The notes: generated from the sequence alone by a model not told the origin. Counted from the first letter of the stretch, positions 51,755 to 61,602 are shown. The stretch is 64,000 nt of DNA from Acidobacteriota bacterium (GCA_018268715.1 JAFDVZ010000005.1:62001-126000), one strand, 5' to 3'. Numbers and translations are program-made.

Positions 51755-54130
51755 GTGGTACTTCGCGTGCCTAGAAAATTCGCCCTCCTGTGGCTCTTCC
51801 TGCTCGCCGCCGCCCTGTTCGCCGACACTCTCCCCGGCGTCTATATCGTGGATCTGACCACTGAGCCGGTAGCTCGTCTGGCCCAGCGGGAGCACGCCCA
51901 AATCCACCGTCCGACGGCCTCCCTCATCGCCCGCCGGACGGCGATTCTCGACGAGCAGCGTCGCGTCCGCACCGCCGCGGAGTCCGCCGGCGCGGAAGTG
52001 ATCGACGCCTTCCAGCTTGTCCACAACGCGCTCGTGGTGCGAATCCCGCCCGACCGCGCCGCCCGCCTGAACACGCTCGACGGGGTTCGCGCCGTACGCC
52101 CGGTGCGCCTGTACCGCAAACTGCTCGACCACGCGCTGCCGCTTGAGAACGTGCTGGACGCGTGGACCGAGGCCGGCGGGTTCGACAAGGCCGGCGCGGG
52201 CGCCAGGATCGCGATCATCGACACCGGCATCGACCTGGCTCATCCCGCCTTCTCCGACGGCGGATTCACCGCGCCCGCCGGTTTCCCGAAGGTCATCCGC
52301 CAATCGGATCTGGCCTACACCAACGCCAAGGTCATCGTGGCCCGCAGCTACGCGAACCCCGCCACCGGAGTAGCGTCGCCCGCCGCCGACATCGACGGCC
52401 ACGGCACCGGAGTCGCCATGATCGCCGGCGGATGGATCGCCTTTGGACCCTACGGGCCGGTCGCCGGCGTCGCGCCGGGCGCATATCTCGGAAGTTACAA
52501 GGTGTTTCCCGACGGCCTGGGCGGCGCGCCCGATTCACTCATCATTCGCGCGCTCGAGGATGCGGTGTCGGACGGAATGGACGTCATGAATCTGAGCCTC
52601 GGCAGTTTCCCCGCCGTCCGGCCCGGTGACGACGAACTGGTGTTCGCCGTGGAAAACGCCGTGGCCGCCGGAAAGGTGGTGACCATCGCCATCGGCAACG
52701 ACGGCGCCACGCCCAACACGGTCGCCTCGCCCGCCACCTCGCCGTCGGCCCTCTCGGTGGGCAGTTCGAACAACAGCCGGTCGTTCATGGTGCGCCTGCT
52801 CGTGGACGGGCATGACCCGTACGTGGCGCTGCCCGGCGACGGCGCTAACTCCGCGACGCCCGTAACCGGTCCCATCGTGGACATCACCGCGTTCGACTCC
52901 ACCGGTCTCGGTTGCGACGCCTTCCCCGCGGGATCCCTCACCGGCGCCATCGCGCTCATCCAGCGCGGGACCTGCTATTTCGAAACCAAACTGCTGAACG
53001 CCCAGGCGGCCGGCGCCGCGGGAGCCGTCATCTATGCCCGCTCCACCGCGCCGGACCCGGTGAACTTCGCCGTCGGCGCCGCCACCTTGCCCGCCCTCAT
53101 GATCGCCAACGGCGACGGCGTCGCCCTGCGAGCCGCGCTGGGAAGCGGGGCGCTGCACGGGACGCTCGATTTCTCCCCGTTCGCCGTCCCCGCCGACGCC
53201 GCGCGCATCAGTTCGTTTTCCAGCCTGGGGCCGAGTTCGGACTACTCCATCAAGCCCGACCTGCTCGCCATCGGCGAGAACCTGTCCACGGCGCGTCCCG
53301 TCAGCCAGGGCGGCTACGTTGTGGAGGGCGGCACCAGTTTCTCGGCTCCGGCCGTGGCGGGAGCGGCGGCGCTGTTAATCGCGGCGCGTCCCGGCCTGAC
53401 GCCGGCCGAATACAAGTCCCTGCTGGTGAACGCCGCCAGCCCGTTCACCATAACCGGGGGCGCGCTAGCCGGCGTGCAAAGCGCCGGCGCGGGACTCCTG
53501 AACGTGAGCGCCGCCGTTCGCTCCACCATCACGGCGTCGCCGGTGTCGCTCAGCTTCGGCTCCGTTGGATCCACGGTAAAGTCGACCCTGCCGCTGACGC
53601 TGACCAATACCAGCGCCGCGCCCGACACGTTCTCCATCGCGGTGACCCCGGTCGAAGACGGTCCCGCGCCGACGGTGGCGGCCAACACCATCGCGCTCGA
53701 CGCGGGCGCTTCGGGCGCCGTCAGCGTCGCACTATCGTCGTCCGGGCTCGCCGCCGGCGTTTACCAGGGAGTGCTGTCGGTGCAAGGCTCGCGGTCGCCC
53801 TCCGCCATCCGGATCCCGTACTGGTTCGGCGTCCCATCCGAGCAACCGCGCTATTTCCAGTTGATTCAGGCGCCGTCCACGGCCCGCCGCGGCGGCGTGT
53901 TCGACATCGCCTTCCGCGTGCTCGATGTCAACGGACTGCCGGTGACCAAGGGCGTCTACGCATCCATCGTCACGGGCGCCACCACCGCCGGCATCGACAC
54001 CTTCGATTACGCCGTGCCAGGAGCATTCGTCGTCCACTTACTGGCCGGCGCGGCGCGCGGAACCCTGACGATTCAGTTCGTCATTGACGGCGTACCCGCC
54101 ATCGATCCCATCAGCGTGCAGGTACAATAA
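51755..54130 (+). CDS. S8 family subtilisin-like protease with PA domain, secreted
   Basis: 791 residues from GTG 51755, chosen because GAGG lies 7 bases upstream; GTG 51767 is an alternative and an open frame reaches 51707. Signal peptide FALLWLFLLAAALFA. An I9-like propeptide segment (about 30-115) precedes the catalytic domain with D156 (IIDTGID), H216 (DGHGTG) and S528 (GGTSFSAP). A PA domain (about 370-470) is inserted between the His and Ser parts, as in lactocepin-type subtilases. The last 200 residues are immunoglobulin-like beta domains. A general secreted endopeptidase. Confidence 0.92.
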   Translation: MVLRVPRKFALLWLFLLAAALFADTLPGVYIVDLTTEPVARLAQREHAQIHRPTASLIARRTAILDEQRRVRTAAESAGAEVIDAFQLVHNALVVRIPPDRAARLNTLDGVRAVRPVRLYRKLLDHALPLENVLDAWTEAGGFDKAGAGARIAIIDTGIDLAHPAFSDGGFTAPAGFPKVIRQSDLAYTNAKVIVARSYANPATGVASPAADIDGHGTGVAMIAGGWIAFGPYGPVAGVAPGAYLGSYKVFPDGLGGAPDSLIIRALEDAVSDGMDVMNLSLGSFPAVRPGDDELVFAVENAVAAGKVVTIAIGNDGATPNTVASPATSPSALSVGSSNNSRSFMVRLLVDGHDPYVALPGDGANSATPVTGPIVDITAFDSTGLGCDAFPAGSLTGAIALIQRGTCYFETKLLNAQAAGAAGAVIYARSTAPDPVNFAVGAATLPALMIANGDGVALRAALGSGALHGTLDFSPFAVPADAARISSFSSLGPSSDYSIKPDLLAIGENLSTARPVSQGGYVVEGGTSFSAPAVAGAAALLIAARPGLTPAEYKSLLVNAASPFTITGGALAGVQSAGAGLLNVSAAVRSTITASPVSLSFGSVGSTVKSTLPLTLTNTSAAPDTFSIAVTPVEDGPAPTVAANTIALDAGASGAVSVALSSSGLAAGVYQGVLSVQGSRSPSAIRIPYWFGVPSEQPRYFQLIQAPSTARRGGVFDIAFRVLDVNGLPVTKGVYASIVTGATTAGIDTFDYAVPGAFVVHLLAGAARGTLTIQFVIDGVPAIDPISVQVQ

Positions 54131-54208
54131 GCGCTGGCGTTACAATAGCGTTGTACCCATAGTTTGCGCGGCTGTTGGCGGGTCGCGTGTCTTCATTCCG
54201 GGAGAATC

Positions 54209-54712
54209 ATGCAAGTATTGCAGGCCGGGCAGCACAAACTAATACTGCTCGAACTAGACAACGATTTCGTGGCGAACCTCGTGCGGCAGGCCGGCTTCGA
54301 GTTCAAACTGGAGGACCGCCAGCGCGCGTTACTGCTCGACCTGATCGCCAACGACCGCAAGTCCCCGTTGTTGCTGTTCGACGCCGCCGACCCCGGCAAT
54401 CTCGGATGGTTTTCGCGCTGCCAGTTCTACGTGGACGGCTCAACGGGCGCGGTTTTACAGACGCCGATCTCGGTGGCGAACCAGCGCGACCGTTCGGGCC
54501 ACACCTTGCCGAACTCCATCCGTCTTCAGATTTCCAAGGAGTTGCCGGCGACCTTCCGTCTGCCCGGCAAGCAACCGGTAACCGAGCAGTTAGTGTACGC
54601 GGTGCTCTACAACCTGTTGAACGCGCTGCTAAACACCGGCGTAGGCGTATGCGGCGGCGGTGTAGTAAAACCACTGGCCGGTCGCACGGAACCACACGGG
54701 TCCAGGAATTAG
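54209..54712 (+). CDS. Hypothetical cytoplasmic protein
   Basis: 167 residues; no family recognised. ATG 54209 is chosen because GGAG lies 4 bases upstream and the longer frame lacks support. The protein is mixed alpha/beta, soluble, with no signal peptide or membrane helix. Its end (GVGVCGGGVVKPLAGRT) is glycine-rich. A small inverted repeat TACAA-TAGCG-TTGTA precedes it, about 50 bases upstream. It follows the S8 gene by 78 bases and converges on the frame-broken region at 54730. Confidence 0.5.
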   Translation: MQVLQAGQHKLILLELDNDFVANLVRQAGFEFKLEDRQRALLLDLIANDRKSPLLLFDAADPGNLGWFSRCQFYVDGSTGAVLQTPISVANQRDRSGHTLPNSIRLQISKELPATFRLPGKQPVTEQLVYAVLYNLLNALLNTGVGVCGGGVVKPLAGRTEPHGSRN

Positions 54713-54729
54713 CAGCGGCGCGTCGAGTC

Positions 54730-55168
54730 CTAACCTCCAGCCTTGGCTCCCTTTTTGGCAGCCGGCCGGTTGGCGGCCTTCCAGTGGCCGAGCCGGGACT
54801 CAAAGGTCTTCTCCCGAGCTTTTACATTGCAGTGGTCGCGAAAGCGTCTGAAGTCCGCACCAAGTCCGGGCCTGTCGAGGTGTGTTACGACCAGCCGCCG
54901 ATCCTCTTCCGCGAAGTCAAACAATAGGTCGTTATTCAGAACAACCTGATCTCGCCGGATCCAGTCTTCGCTGTCAAGATCCTCGTCGTCAATCATGAAG
55001 CACGGCACGCGGAGGCCGAGAACGGCCCCTTCCTGGAGGCGTTTGCCGATCTCATCAAGGGTCCCATATGCATCACTCGCACCACCTTGTCGCCCCCATC
55101 TTTGGCGAGATCACGAAAGACGCGAAAATGCGGAAATCGTGCAAGCAAAAGAAACTCCCTCGTAGATC
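54730..55168 (-). pseudogene. Frame-broken remnant of unknown family
   Basis: Two coding-like stretches in different frames. The first, from about 55168, reads REFLLLARFPHFRVFRD and then LAKDGGDKVVRV, and is interrupted near 55055. The second continues in another frame as LDEIGKRLQEGAVLGLRVP, then MIDDEDLDSEDWIRRDQVVL, down to 54730; only its last 92 residues can be read from a GTG at 55008. The composition is protein-like in each stretch, and the upstream phosphorylase-like gene is also frame-shifted. I do not recognise the family. Sequencing indels cannot be excluded. Confidence 0.45.
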
Positions 55169-55961
55169 AGGGAATTCGAGTGACGCTTGGTCGGTAACTC
55201 GGCGTTCAACAGAGTGAGGTATCTCGCCGGCAGCAGTGAAAGTTGACCGGGAGGTTGGCCAGTGGCCCCGCTCCAGTGCTCGATCATCGTCTCGGCGAAA
55301 GACGCAGAGGCGACGCTGGCGAACTTGGCGATAGCTCTGCGAAATCGGCAATCCATTTGTGGGCCTCTTCCCCGCCGTCAAGTTGCTTCACCGCTTCCAT
55401 CGCCTCTTCAGCGGCGCGCTTCACAAGTTCCTCCGGTTCCCAACTGAACGCGACGTTCTTCGCATGGAGACACAACCGATCGGAAGGCGGCTGAACGGGG
55501 TCGTCGAAAAGGGCGACGCCGACGTAGGGATCCTCAGAGTCCGTTGACTGTACGTCGAGCAACTGCTGGTGCCCAACGTGGACCTGCCTGCTGAAAATGA
55601 CTCGTCCATACTCCATCCCGCGGTCGCGTATGCCGCCCGCTGTTCCAAGCACGAGGAGAAACCTCGGCCTGAATAGCTTGTCGAGTTCACGTATCAGTTC
55701 GATCGCAGGCAAGGGCCCCTTTACGTCGCCGGTTGATGCGTGGATAACTACGTAATGGTCTTCGGGTGTTCGCCCCCGCATCTGCCACCATTCATATACG
55801 CCGCGGTTGTCGGCAATTCGACACTCTCTCTGCGGATCCTTGAATTCACCGAAGATGTCCCGGACGATCTGACCTTCGGAGTCATTGATGGTCACCAATG
55901 CGAAGTCCGATTGCTCGGGAGGTGTTTCCGTGTTCGATTCGGCGATCTCGGTTCGACGCAA
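55111..55961 (-). pseudogene. Nucleoside-phosphorylase-like gene with apparent frameshift
   Basis: The first 200 or so residues, from a TTG at 55961, resemble the PNP_UDP_1/MTA-SAH nucleosidase fold: DFALVTIND opening strand, FLLVLGTAGGI at about 120-130, and YGRVIFSRQVHVG after it. Around 55320 the frame continues weakly (ending at 55284), while a neighbouring frame takes over with a coding-like AIAKFASVASASFAETMIEHW and runs to 55111. Such domains are used in nucleotide metabolism, and as effector or sensor modules of some NLR-like defence proteins. Starts 16 bases after the small membrane ORF. Confidence 0.55.
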
Positions 55962-55977
55962 TGAGATGGTCCCCCCC

Positions 55978-56106
55978 TTACCGCCGTCCCACCTTCCGCC
56001 GAGCCCACCAGTTATACGCCACCCACACGAGCGCGGCTACCGCCAGCCCGGTAATGGCGACCTCCGGAATGTCCAGACTCAACACCGCCATCTCAGGAGT
56101 GTTCAT
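55978..56106 (-). CDS. 42-residue single-helix membrane protein
   Basis: Begins with ATG 56106, overlapping the last 14 bases of the CusA-like gene in another frame. A short polar N-terminus (MNTPEMAVLSLDIPE) precedes one hydrophobic helix (AITGLAVAALVWVAYNWWA) and an RRKVGRR basic end. The layout is that of a small bitopic subunit. A link to the efflux pump is suggested only by position. A second ATG six codons in is an alternative. Confidence 0.5.
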   Translation of the reverse strand: MNTPEMAVLSLDIPEVAITGLAVAALVWVAYNWWARRKVGRR

Positions 56107-59100
56107 CAAAGTCCGCCTCCAGTTTCGGCAACACATCCCGCGGCCCGGCCACCCACACATACAGCGTAGGCAGCAGGAACACACTCATCACCAGGCCTGA
56201 AATCAATCCGCCCACAATCACAATCGCAAACGGCCGTTGCGAGTCCGATCCAATCCCCCGCGACGTCGCCGCCGGCAGCAGCCCCAGCGTCGCCACCAGC
56301 ATCGTCATCAGAATCGGCCGAAGCCGCAGCACCGCCCCTTCCACCGCCGCCTCCACAATCGAGCGCCCGCGCACTCGCAACTGATTGATGTATTCGAGCA
56401 TAATGACGCCGGTCTGCACCGACACGCCGAACAGGGCCAGAAATCCCACCCCCGATGACACACTCAGATTGGTATGCGTAATCAAGAGAGCCAGCAGGCC
56501 GCCAATCGGCGCCATGGCGATGTTGGCGAAAATCAGTCCCGCCCACTTGAAGCTCTTGAACATCGTGTAGAGGATGATGAAGATAATCAGCAGCGTGATG
56601 GGCAGCACCACCATCAGCCGCCGTTGCGATCGCTTCTGGCTCTCATATTCGCCCGCCCAGTCCAGATAATATCCGGAAGGCAATTTCACCTGCCGGCTGA
56701 CTCTCGCGATCGCCTCCTCCACCGTCCCGCCTAAGTCGCGCCCTCGGACGCTATATTTAATGGCGACATAGCGCGAGTTATTCTCGCGATAGATCTCCGA
56801 CGCGCCGTCCAGCGTTCGCACGTCGCACAACTGGCCCAGCGAAACTCTCTCGCCGCTGGGGCTGAGCAGCCGGATCTTGCCGATCGCCTCGCGAGTATCG
56901 CGGAAGCGCTCCTGATAGCGCAGCGCCAGGTCGTAGCGCTGCTCGCCCTGGAGCACCTGCGTCACCGGATTTCCGCCCACCGCCGTCTGCACCGCGTCCT
57001 GGACATCGGCCACGTTGATCTGATATCGCGCGGCCTTCCTCCGGTCCACCGACAGGTTCAGGTTCGGTTGCCCGATCACCCGGAACAGACCCAGGTCGTC
57101 CACGCCCCGCACCGTTTTCATGACGTTGACAATCCGCTCGGCCGTCTCCTCCAGGGTCTTCAGGTCGTCGCCGAATAACTTCACCGCCAGTTGCCCCTTC
57201 ACGCCGCTAACCGCCTCCTCCATGTTATCGGCGATCGGTTGCGAGAAATTCCATAACACGCCGGGGATCTTATCTAACTCGCGTCCCATGGCGTCGATCA
57301 ACGCCTCCTTGTCTTCGCGGAACACGGGGCGCCAGCGATCCTTGGGCTTAAGATCGACGAAGTATTCGGTGTTGAAGAAACCGGTGGTGTCGGTGCCGTC
57401 GTCCGGACGTCCCACCTGGCTGACCACTTTGGTGACTTCGGGAAAGCTCGCCAGCACGATGCGAGCCTGCTCCATCAGCCGCATGCCCTCGGTGGGACCG
57501 GTGCTCGGCGCAAGCGTGCCTCGAGCCCAGATGGCGCCTTCGTCCAGGTGCGGCAGAAACTCCGATCCGATAGGTCCGCCCAGGGCCAGGTAACCGGCCG
57601 CCGCCAGTCCGCTCGCCGCCACGCCCACCGTCAGCCAGCGCCAGGTGATCGCAAAACGCGCCGCCTGGCGGTACACGCCGGTGATCCAACCCAGCAGCGG
57701 GTTGCGCCACTCCTTGGCGCCGCGGGGGAACAGGAAACTCGCCAGCACCGGCGCGATCAGCATGGAAAACAGCAGCGCGCCCAACAGCGCGAAGGCCACC
57801 GTCCAGGCCATCGGCTTGAACAGCCGCCCCTCCACTCGCTGGAGCGTGAAGATCGGCAGGTACGCTGTGATGATGATGCCGATGGCGTAGAACACGGGCC
57901 GCTGCACCTCGTGTGCGGCGTCGCGGATCTTCTGCATCGGCGTGCGGGTGTCCTCGGCGCGCGAAAGCCGCCGCACCGTGTTCTCCACCATCACCACCGC
58001 GCCGTCCACCACCATCCCGAAATCGAGCGCGCCCAACGACAGCAGGTTCGCCGGAATGTGCCGCAGGTCCAGGCAGATCGAGGCGAACAGCAGCGCAAAC
58101 GGGATGGTCAGCGTCACAATCAGCGCCCCGCGCACGTTGCCCAGAAACAGGAACAGGATGATCACCACCAGCACGATCCCTTCGGTCAGGTTGTGCAACA
58201 CCGTGTGGGTCGTGTAGTGCACCAGGTCGCTGCGGTCGAGGAAGGGAACCACGGTCACGCCCTTGGGCAGTATGCGCGTGTTCAACTCTTCCACCTTGGT
58301 GTGAATCGCGTCGAGCGTCGCGTCCGACTCCGCGCCCTTGCGCAGCAGCACAATGCCCTGCACCACGTCCGGGGAGTCGATAATCCGCCCGTCGGCGCGA
58401 TGTATGGCCTTGCCCACCTGGCCCAGCCGGATCCTCGGACCCTGCTGAACCACGCCCAGGTCGCGCACCCGTATCGCCGTGCCATTCTGTGTTTTGATGA
58501 CGGTGTTTTCTATGTCCGGAACGTTCCGCACCAGGCCCACCGCTCGCACATTCACCTGTTGCAGGCCTTGCTCGATGAAGCTGCCGCCGCCGTTGACGTT
58601 GTTGTTGGCCAGTTGCTGCTCCACCTGGCTCAGGCTCAGCCCGTAGGAGACTAGCTTGTCGGGGTCCAGGCGCACCTGGTACTCGCGCGTCGACCCGCCG
58701 AAGCTCACAACATCGGCCACGTTTGGCACGGATTTGAATTGCTTCTCGATCACCCAGTCCTCGAGCGTCTTCAGCTCCATCACGTCATAGCGCGGGTTCG
58801 CGCTGCGCAGCGTGTAGAAGAAGATCTGGCCCACCGGGCTGTAATCGGCCCCGATCTGCGGTTGCAGCCCCGTCGGCAGGTTCGCCTGCGCGAGGCGCTC
58901 CAGCACCTTCTGCCGGTTCCAGTCGTTCTGCGAACCGTCGTCGAACACCAGCATCAGGCTCGACAGTCCAAACAGCGACGTCGAGCGCAGGTGCATCAGG
59001 TGCGGCAGCCCGTTCATGACGATTTCGATGGGGACGGTCACCTGCTGCTCCACTTCCTCGGCGGCGCGTCCCGGCCATTGCGTGATCACCTGGACGTAGT

Positions 59101-59233
59101 TGTTGGCGACGTCCGGATAGGCCTCCACCGGCAGATTGTGGAAGGAGATGGCGCCCCAGGCAAACAGCAGCACCGCGAAGGCGAGCACCAGAAAACGGTT
59201 GTCGAGCGCGAAATCGACAATCTTCTGGATCAT
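56093..59233 (-). CDS. CusA/CzcA-type heavy-metal RND efflux pump
   Basis: 1046 residues, the standard size. The start at ATG 59233 forms a TAATG junction with the adaptor gene's stop; a longer frame upstream to 59392 is antisense-like filler. Twelve hydrophobic helices in two halves, with a large periplasmic loop in each. The proton-relay motif in helix 4, DFGMVVDGAVVMVEN (near residue 410), is intact, and the motif is typical of the heavy-metal RND branch. It exports monovalent or divalent metal ions across both membranes with the adaptor and channel encoded upstream. Metal not deducible. Confidence 0.93.
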   Translation of the reverse strand: MIQKIVDFALDNRFLVLAFAVLLFAWGAISFHNLPVEAYPDVANNYVQVITQWPGRAAEEVEQQVTVPIEIVMNGLPHLMHLRSTSLFGLSSLMLVFDDGSQNDWNRQKVLERLAQANLPTGLQPQIGADYSPVGQIFFYTLRSANPRYDVMELKTLEDWVIEKQFKSVPNVADVVSFGGSTREYQVRLDPDKLVSYGLSLSQVEQQLANNNVNGGGSFIEQGLQQVNVRAVGLVRNVPDIENTVIKTQNGTAIRVRDLGVVQQGPRIRLGQVGKAIHRADGRIIDSPDVVQGIVLLRKGAESDATLDAIHTKVEELNTRILPKGVTVVPFLDRSDLVHYTTHTVLHNLTEGIVLVVIILFLFLGNVRGALIVTLTIPFALLFASICLDLRHIPANLLSLGALDFGMVVDGAVVMVENTVRRLSRAEDTRTPMQKIRDAAHEVQRPVFYAIGIIITAYLPIFTLQRVEGRLFKPMAWTVAFALLGALLFSMLIAPVLASFLFPRGAKEWRNPLLGWITGVYRQAARFAITWRWLTVGVAASGLAAAGYLALGGPIGSEFLPHLDEGAIWARGTLAPSTGPTEGMRLMEQARIVLASFPEVTKVVSQVGRPDDGTDTTGFFNTEYFVDLKPKDRWRPVFREDKEALIDAMGRELDKIPGVLWNFSQPIADNMEEAVSGVKGQLAVKLFGDDLKTLEETAERIVNVMKTVRGVDDLGLFRVIGQPNLNLSVDRRKAARYQINVADVQDAVQTAVGGNPVTQVLQGEQRYDLALRYQERFRDTREAIGKIRLLSPSGERVSLGQLCDVRTLDGASEIYRENNSRYVAIKYSVRGRDLGGTVEEAIARVSRQVKLPSGYYLDWAGEYESQKRSQRRLMVVLPITLLIIFIILYTMFKSFKWAGLIFANIAMAPIGGLLALLITHTNLSVSSGVGFLALFGVSVQTGVIMLEYINQLRVRGRSIVEAAVEGAVLRLRPILMTMLVATLGLLPAATSRGIGSDSQRPFAIVIVGGLISGLVMSVFLLPTLYVWVAGPRDVLPKLEADFDEHS

Positions 59234-60366
59234 TACTGTTCCACCGTGTTTTGCAGCACCAGCGCGTTGGCCGCCACCCGCCCACCCGGCGCAAGCCCTG
59301 AAAGGATCTCCTGCTGTCCGCCATCGAGCATCGCGCCCGCCGTCACCTCCACGCGACGGAACTGGCCTCTGCCCGCCGGTTGATACACCCAATCGCGATC
59401 GTGCAGGTGGAGCACGGCCGCCGCCGGCACGGCCGCTCGCGTTTCGCCCTGCGCGCCGTGGAAGGCGGCGGTGACAAACATCCCCACCCGCATCAGCCCG
59501 GGGTTCGGCATCTCCAGGCGCACCTTCGCGCTCCGCAGGTTCGGGTCCAGCACCGGGCCGATATTGCTGATGCGCCCGCGGAACACCCGGCCCGGATAGG
59601 CCGCCAGGCGAACATCGGCGAACTCGCCGATCCGCACGTCCGGCAGGTCGTTTTCATACACATCGCAGAGAATCCAGACCGACGATAGATCGGCGATCGT
59701 GAACAGATTCGGCGAGTTGTCGAGCGTCTTCACGCCCGCCGCCGCCGTGACATTCTGTTCCACGATGACGCCCGAGGACGGCGCGTAAACATCGACCAGC
59801 CCGGTCGAGTTCTTGGTATCGGTCCCAAGCACATGCAGCCGGTCCTCGGTGGTTTCGACGTCCACCCGGGCCTTGTTCTCGACATCCTCGGCCACTTCCA
59901 GGTCCTTCCGCGCGATGGCGCCCTTGTCGTAGAGGAGCTTGGACCGGTCCAATTGCGTGTGCGCGAGCATTTCATCGGCGACAGCCTTTCGGTAATCCGA
60001 AACCGCCTGTGCGATGTCGGAGCTGCGTATGCGCAGCAACAACTGCCCCTTGGCCACCTGGTCGCCGAGCTTCGCCCGCACCTCCACGGCCCGGCCCGAC
60101 GCCATGGACACCACCGGCACATTGCGCGAAACATCGGCCGTCACCACGCCCGTCACCGACAATTCGGAGGTGGCAAGGTGCTTGACGGCCGTAGCCACCG
60201 GGAACTGTTCCGGGTGGTCCACCTTCACGAGGCTCGCATCCGGCTCCCGTTCCACCACCACCCTGGGCGGCGCCTCGAGCCGGGCGTCGGCTTTTGCGCT
60301 GCCGGCGCAACCGTCTAGAAATACTGCGCTTACAGTCAATAGCAGGCACAGCAGGAAGGGTTTCAT
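59233..60366 (-). CDS. CusB/CzcB-type periplasmic adaptor lipoprotein
   Basis: 377 residues. A lipoprotein signal ends in FLDGC (C20). The body has a barrel-sandwich segment (VSMASGRAVEVRAKLGDQV), a helical hairpin (about 115-170) with a DKGAIARKDLE element, and beta-barrel and membrane-proximal domains. It connects the inner-membrane pump to the outer-membrane channel. No methionine- or histidine-rich metal-binding N-terminus like that of CusB is present, favouring the CzcB branch. It overlaps the channel gene by 4 bases and the pump gene by one. Confidence 0.92.
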   Translation of the reverse strand: MKPFLLCLLLTVSAVFLDGCAGSAKADARLEAPPRVVVEREPDASLVKVDHPEQFPVATAVKHLATSELSVTGVVTADVSRNVPVVSMASGRAVEVRAKLGDQVAKGQLLLRIRSSDIAQAVSDYRKAVADEMLAHTQLDRSKLLYDKGAIARKDLEVAEDVENKARVDVETTEDRLHVLGTDTKNSTGLVDVYAPSSGVIVEQNVTAAAGVKTLDNSPNLFTIADLSSVWILCDVYENDLPDVRIGEFADVRLAAYPGRVFRGRISNIGPVLDPNLRSAKVRLEMPNPGLMRVGMFVTAAFHGAQGETRAAVPAAAVLHLHDRDWVYQPAGRGQFRRVEVTAGAMLDGGQQEILSGLAPGGRVAANALVLQNTVEQ

Positions 60367-61595
60367 CGGATCACCTCGCGGCCCACGGCCAGGTTCAACT
60401 GGTTGGCGGCGCTCAACCAGGACCCGACCAGGTTTAGATAATTGATCTGGATACTTCGGTAATCGTTCTGCGCGCCCAAAAAGTCGAGCAGCGACGCCCC
60501 GCCCCGCTGATAGGCGAACGACACGGTCTCGCGGACGCGGGCGGCCGTGGCCAGGTAGCTCGATTTGTAGGGCTCGAGCAGGCGTAGGGCGCTGTTCAGC
60601 GTGGTCCAGGCCGAGTCGACGTCTCGGTACACCTGGGCCTCCGCAGCCGTTTTCAGGTGCAGATTTCGTCGAATTTCGAGCTCGGAACGCAGCTTTTCGC
60701 CCTGATTCCGGTCGAAAATGCGCAGCGGAATCGACATGCTGACGCCCGTGTAGGCCGGAATCGGGGGATTGCGCCCGAAGTCCATCGAGAAGGTCGGGTC
60801 CGTAGATCCGTTGGCGATCGCTAACTTGTTGTCCGTGCGGGCTTTATCGACGCTCTGGAGGGCCGCTTTGAGGTCCGGGCGGCCCTCCAGGGCGGCGTTC
60901 CGGCACTCGTCCAGGGGGGCCACGGCGGGGGTGAAGTCGAAAGGCCCCGCGACGTCGAATTGGTCGACCGGGGGCCGATCAGCTAAGAGATTGAGCAGAT
61001 TGATCTTAGCGGTCCGGAGGTTGACCTCCGCGGTGAGCGCGTCGCTTTCGAACTGAACGCGCTGCAGTTGGAGCCGGTCGAGGTCCACCTGTGCGATATC
61101 GCCCGCCCGGTAACGCTCGGCGCTGAGCGCCAGCAGTTTGTCGTAGTAGGCCAGGCTCTCCTTCGTAACGGCCAGGATCGCCTTGGCTTGAAGCGTCGCG
61201 TTGAAGGCGTCCCGGAGGCTGAACAGCAGGTTGCGTTCCTGGTCGGCGAACTGTGATTCGGCGATGGCGGTGGCGCCCTTCGCGCTCGCCAGCCGAAGCT
61301 CTCGTTTGTGCTGTCTTTCGTGCAAATAACTGCCCGAAACGAGCGGAAAAACGTTCGAAAGTGGCCTGTATGGACCACTTGTGAAGGGGTTGAACTGATC
61401 CAAAGTCGTTGTCAGCTCAGGGTTTGGCCGCAGAAAAGCCGTTATTTCCTGCGTTTTCGCCTCATCAATCCCAATGCGGCCAGCCTGGAGGTTCGGGTTG
61501 GAGGCACGGAACCGGTCCCGGATCTGGTCCCAGGTATAGGACGGTTGCCCCAACAGGAGTGAGGCGGTCAGAATTCCGAGAACCAGCGGCCGCAT
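60363..61595 (-). CDS. CzcC/CusC-type TolC family outer-membrane channel
   Basis: 410 residues from ATG 61595; ATG 61607 is an alternative, but a TATGTT box sits 7 bases before 61595. Signal peptide MRPLVLGILTASLLLG. The rest is the duplicated alpha-barrel/beta-strand pattern of the OEP family, with long amphipathic helices. It is the first gene of the operon and overlaps the adaptor gene by 4 bases. No metal-responsive regulator gene is seen next to it. Confidence 0.9.
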   Translation of the reverse strand: MRPLVLGILTASLLLGQPSYTWDQIRDRFRASNPNLQAGRIGIDEAKTQEITAFLRPNPELTTTLDQFNPFTSGPYRPLSNVFPLVSGSYLHERQHKRELRLASAKGATAIAESQFADQERNLLFSLRDAFNATLQAKAILAVTKESLAYYDKLLALSAERYRAGDIAQVDLDRLQLQRVQFESDALTAEVNLRTAKINLLNLLADRPPVDQFDVAGPFDFTPAVAPLDECRNAALEGRPDLKAALQSVDKARTDNKLAIANGSTDPTFSMDFGRNPPIPAYTGVSMSIPLRIFDRNQGEKLRSELEIRRNLHLKTAAEAQVYRDVDSAWTTLNSALRLLEPYKSSYLATAARVRETVSFAYQRGGASLLDFLGAQNDYRSIQINYLNLVGSWLSAANQLNLAVGREVIR

Positions 61596-61602
61596 GGCGA
61601 CG

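Noticed and set aside
59234-59392. Longer start of the CusA-like pump
   Set aside because: Adds glycine/arginine-rich residues that overlap the adaptor gene; ATG 59233 forms a TAATG junction and matches family length.
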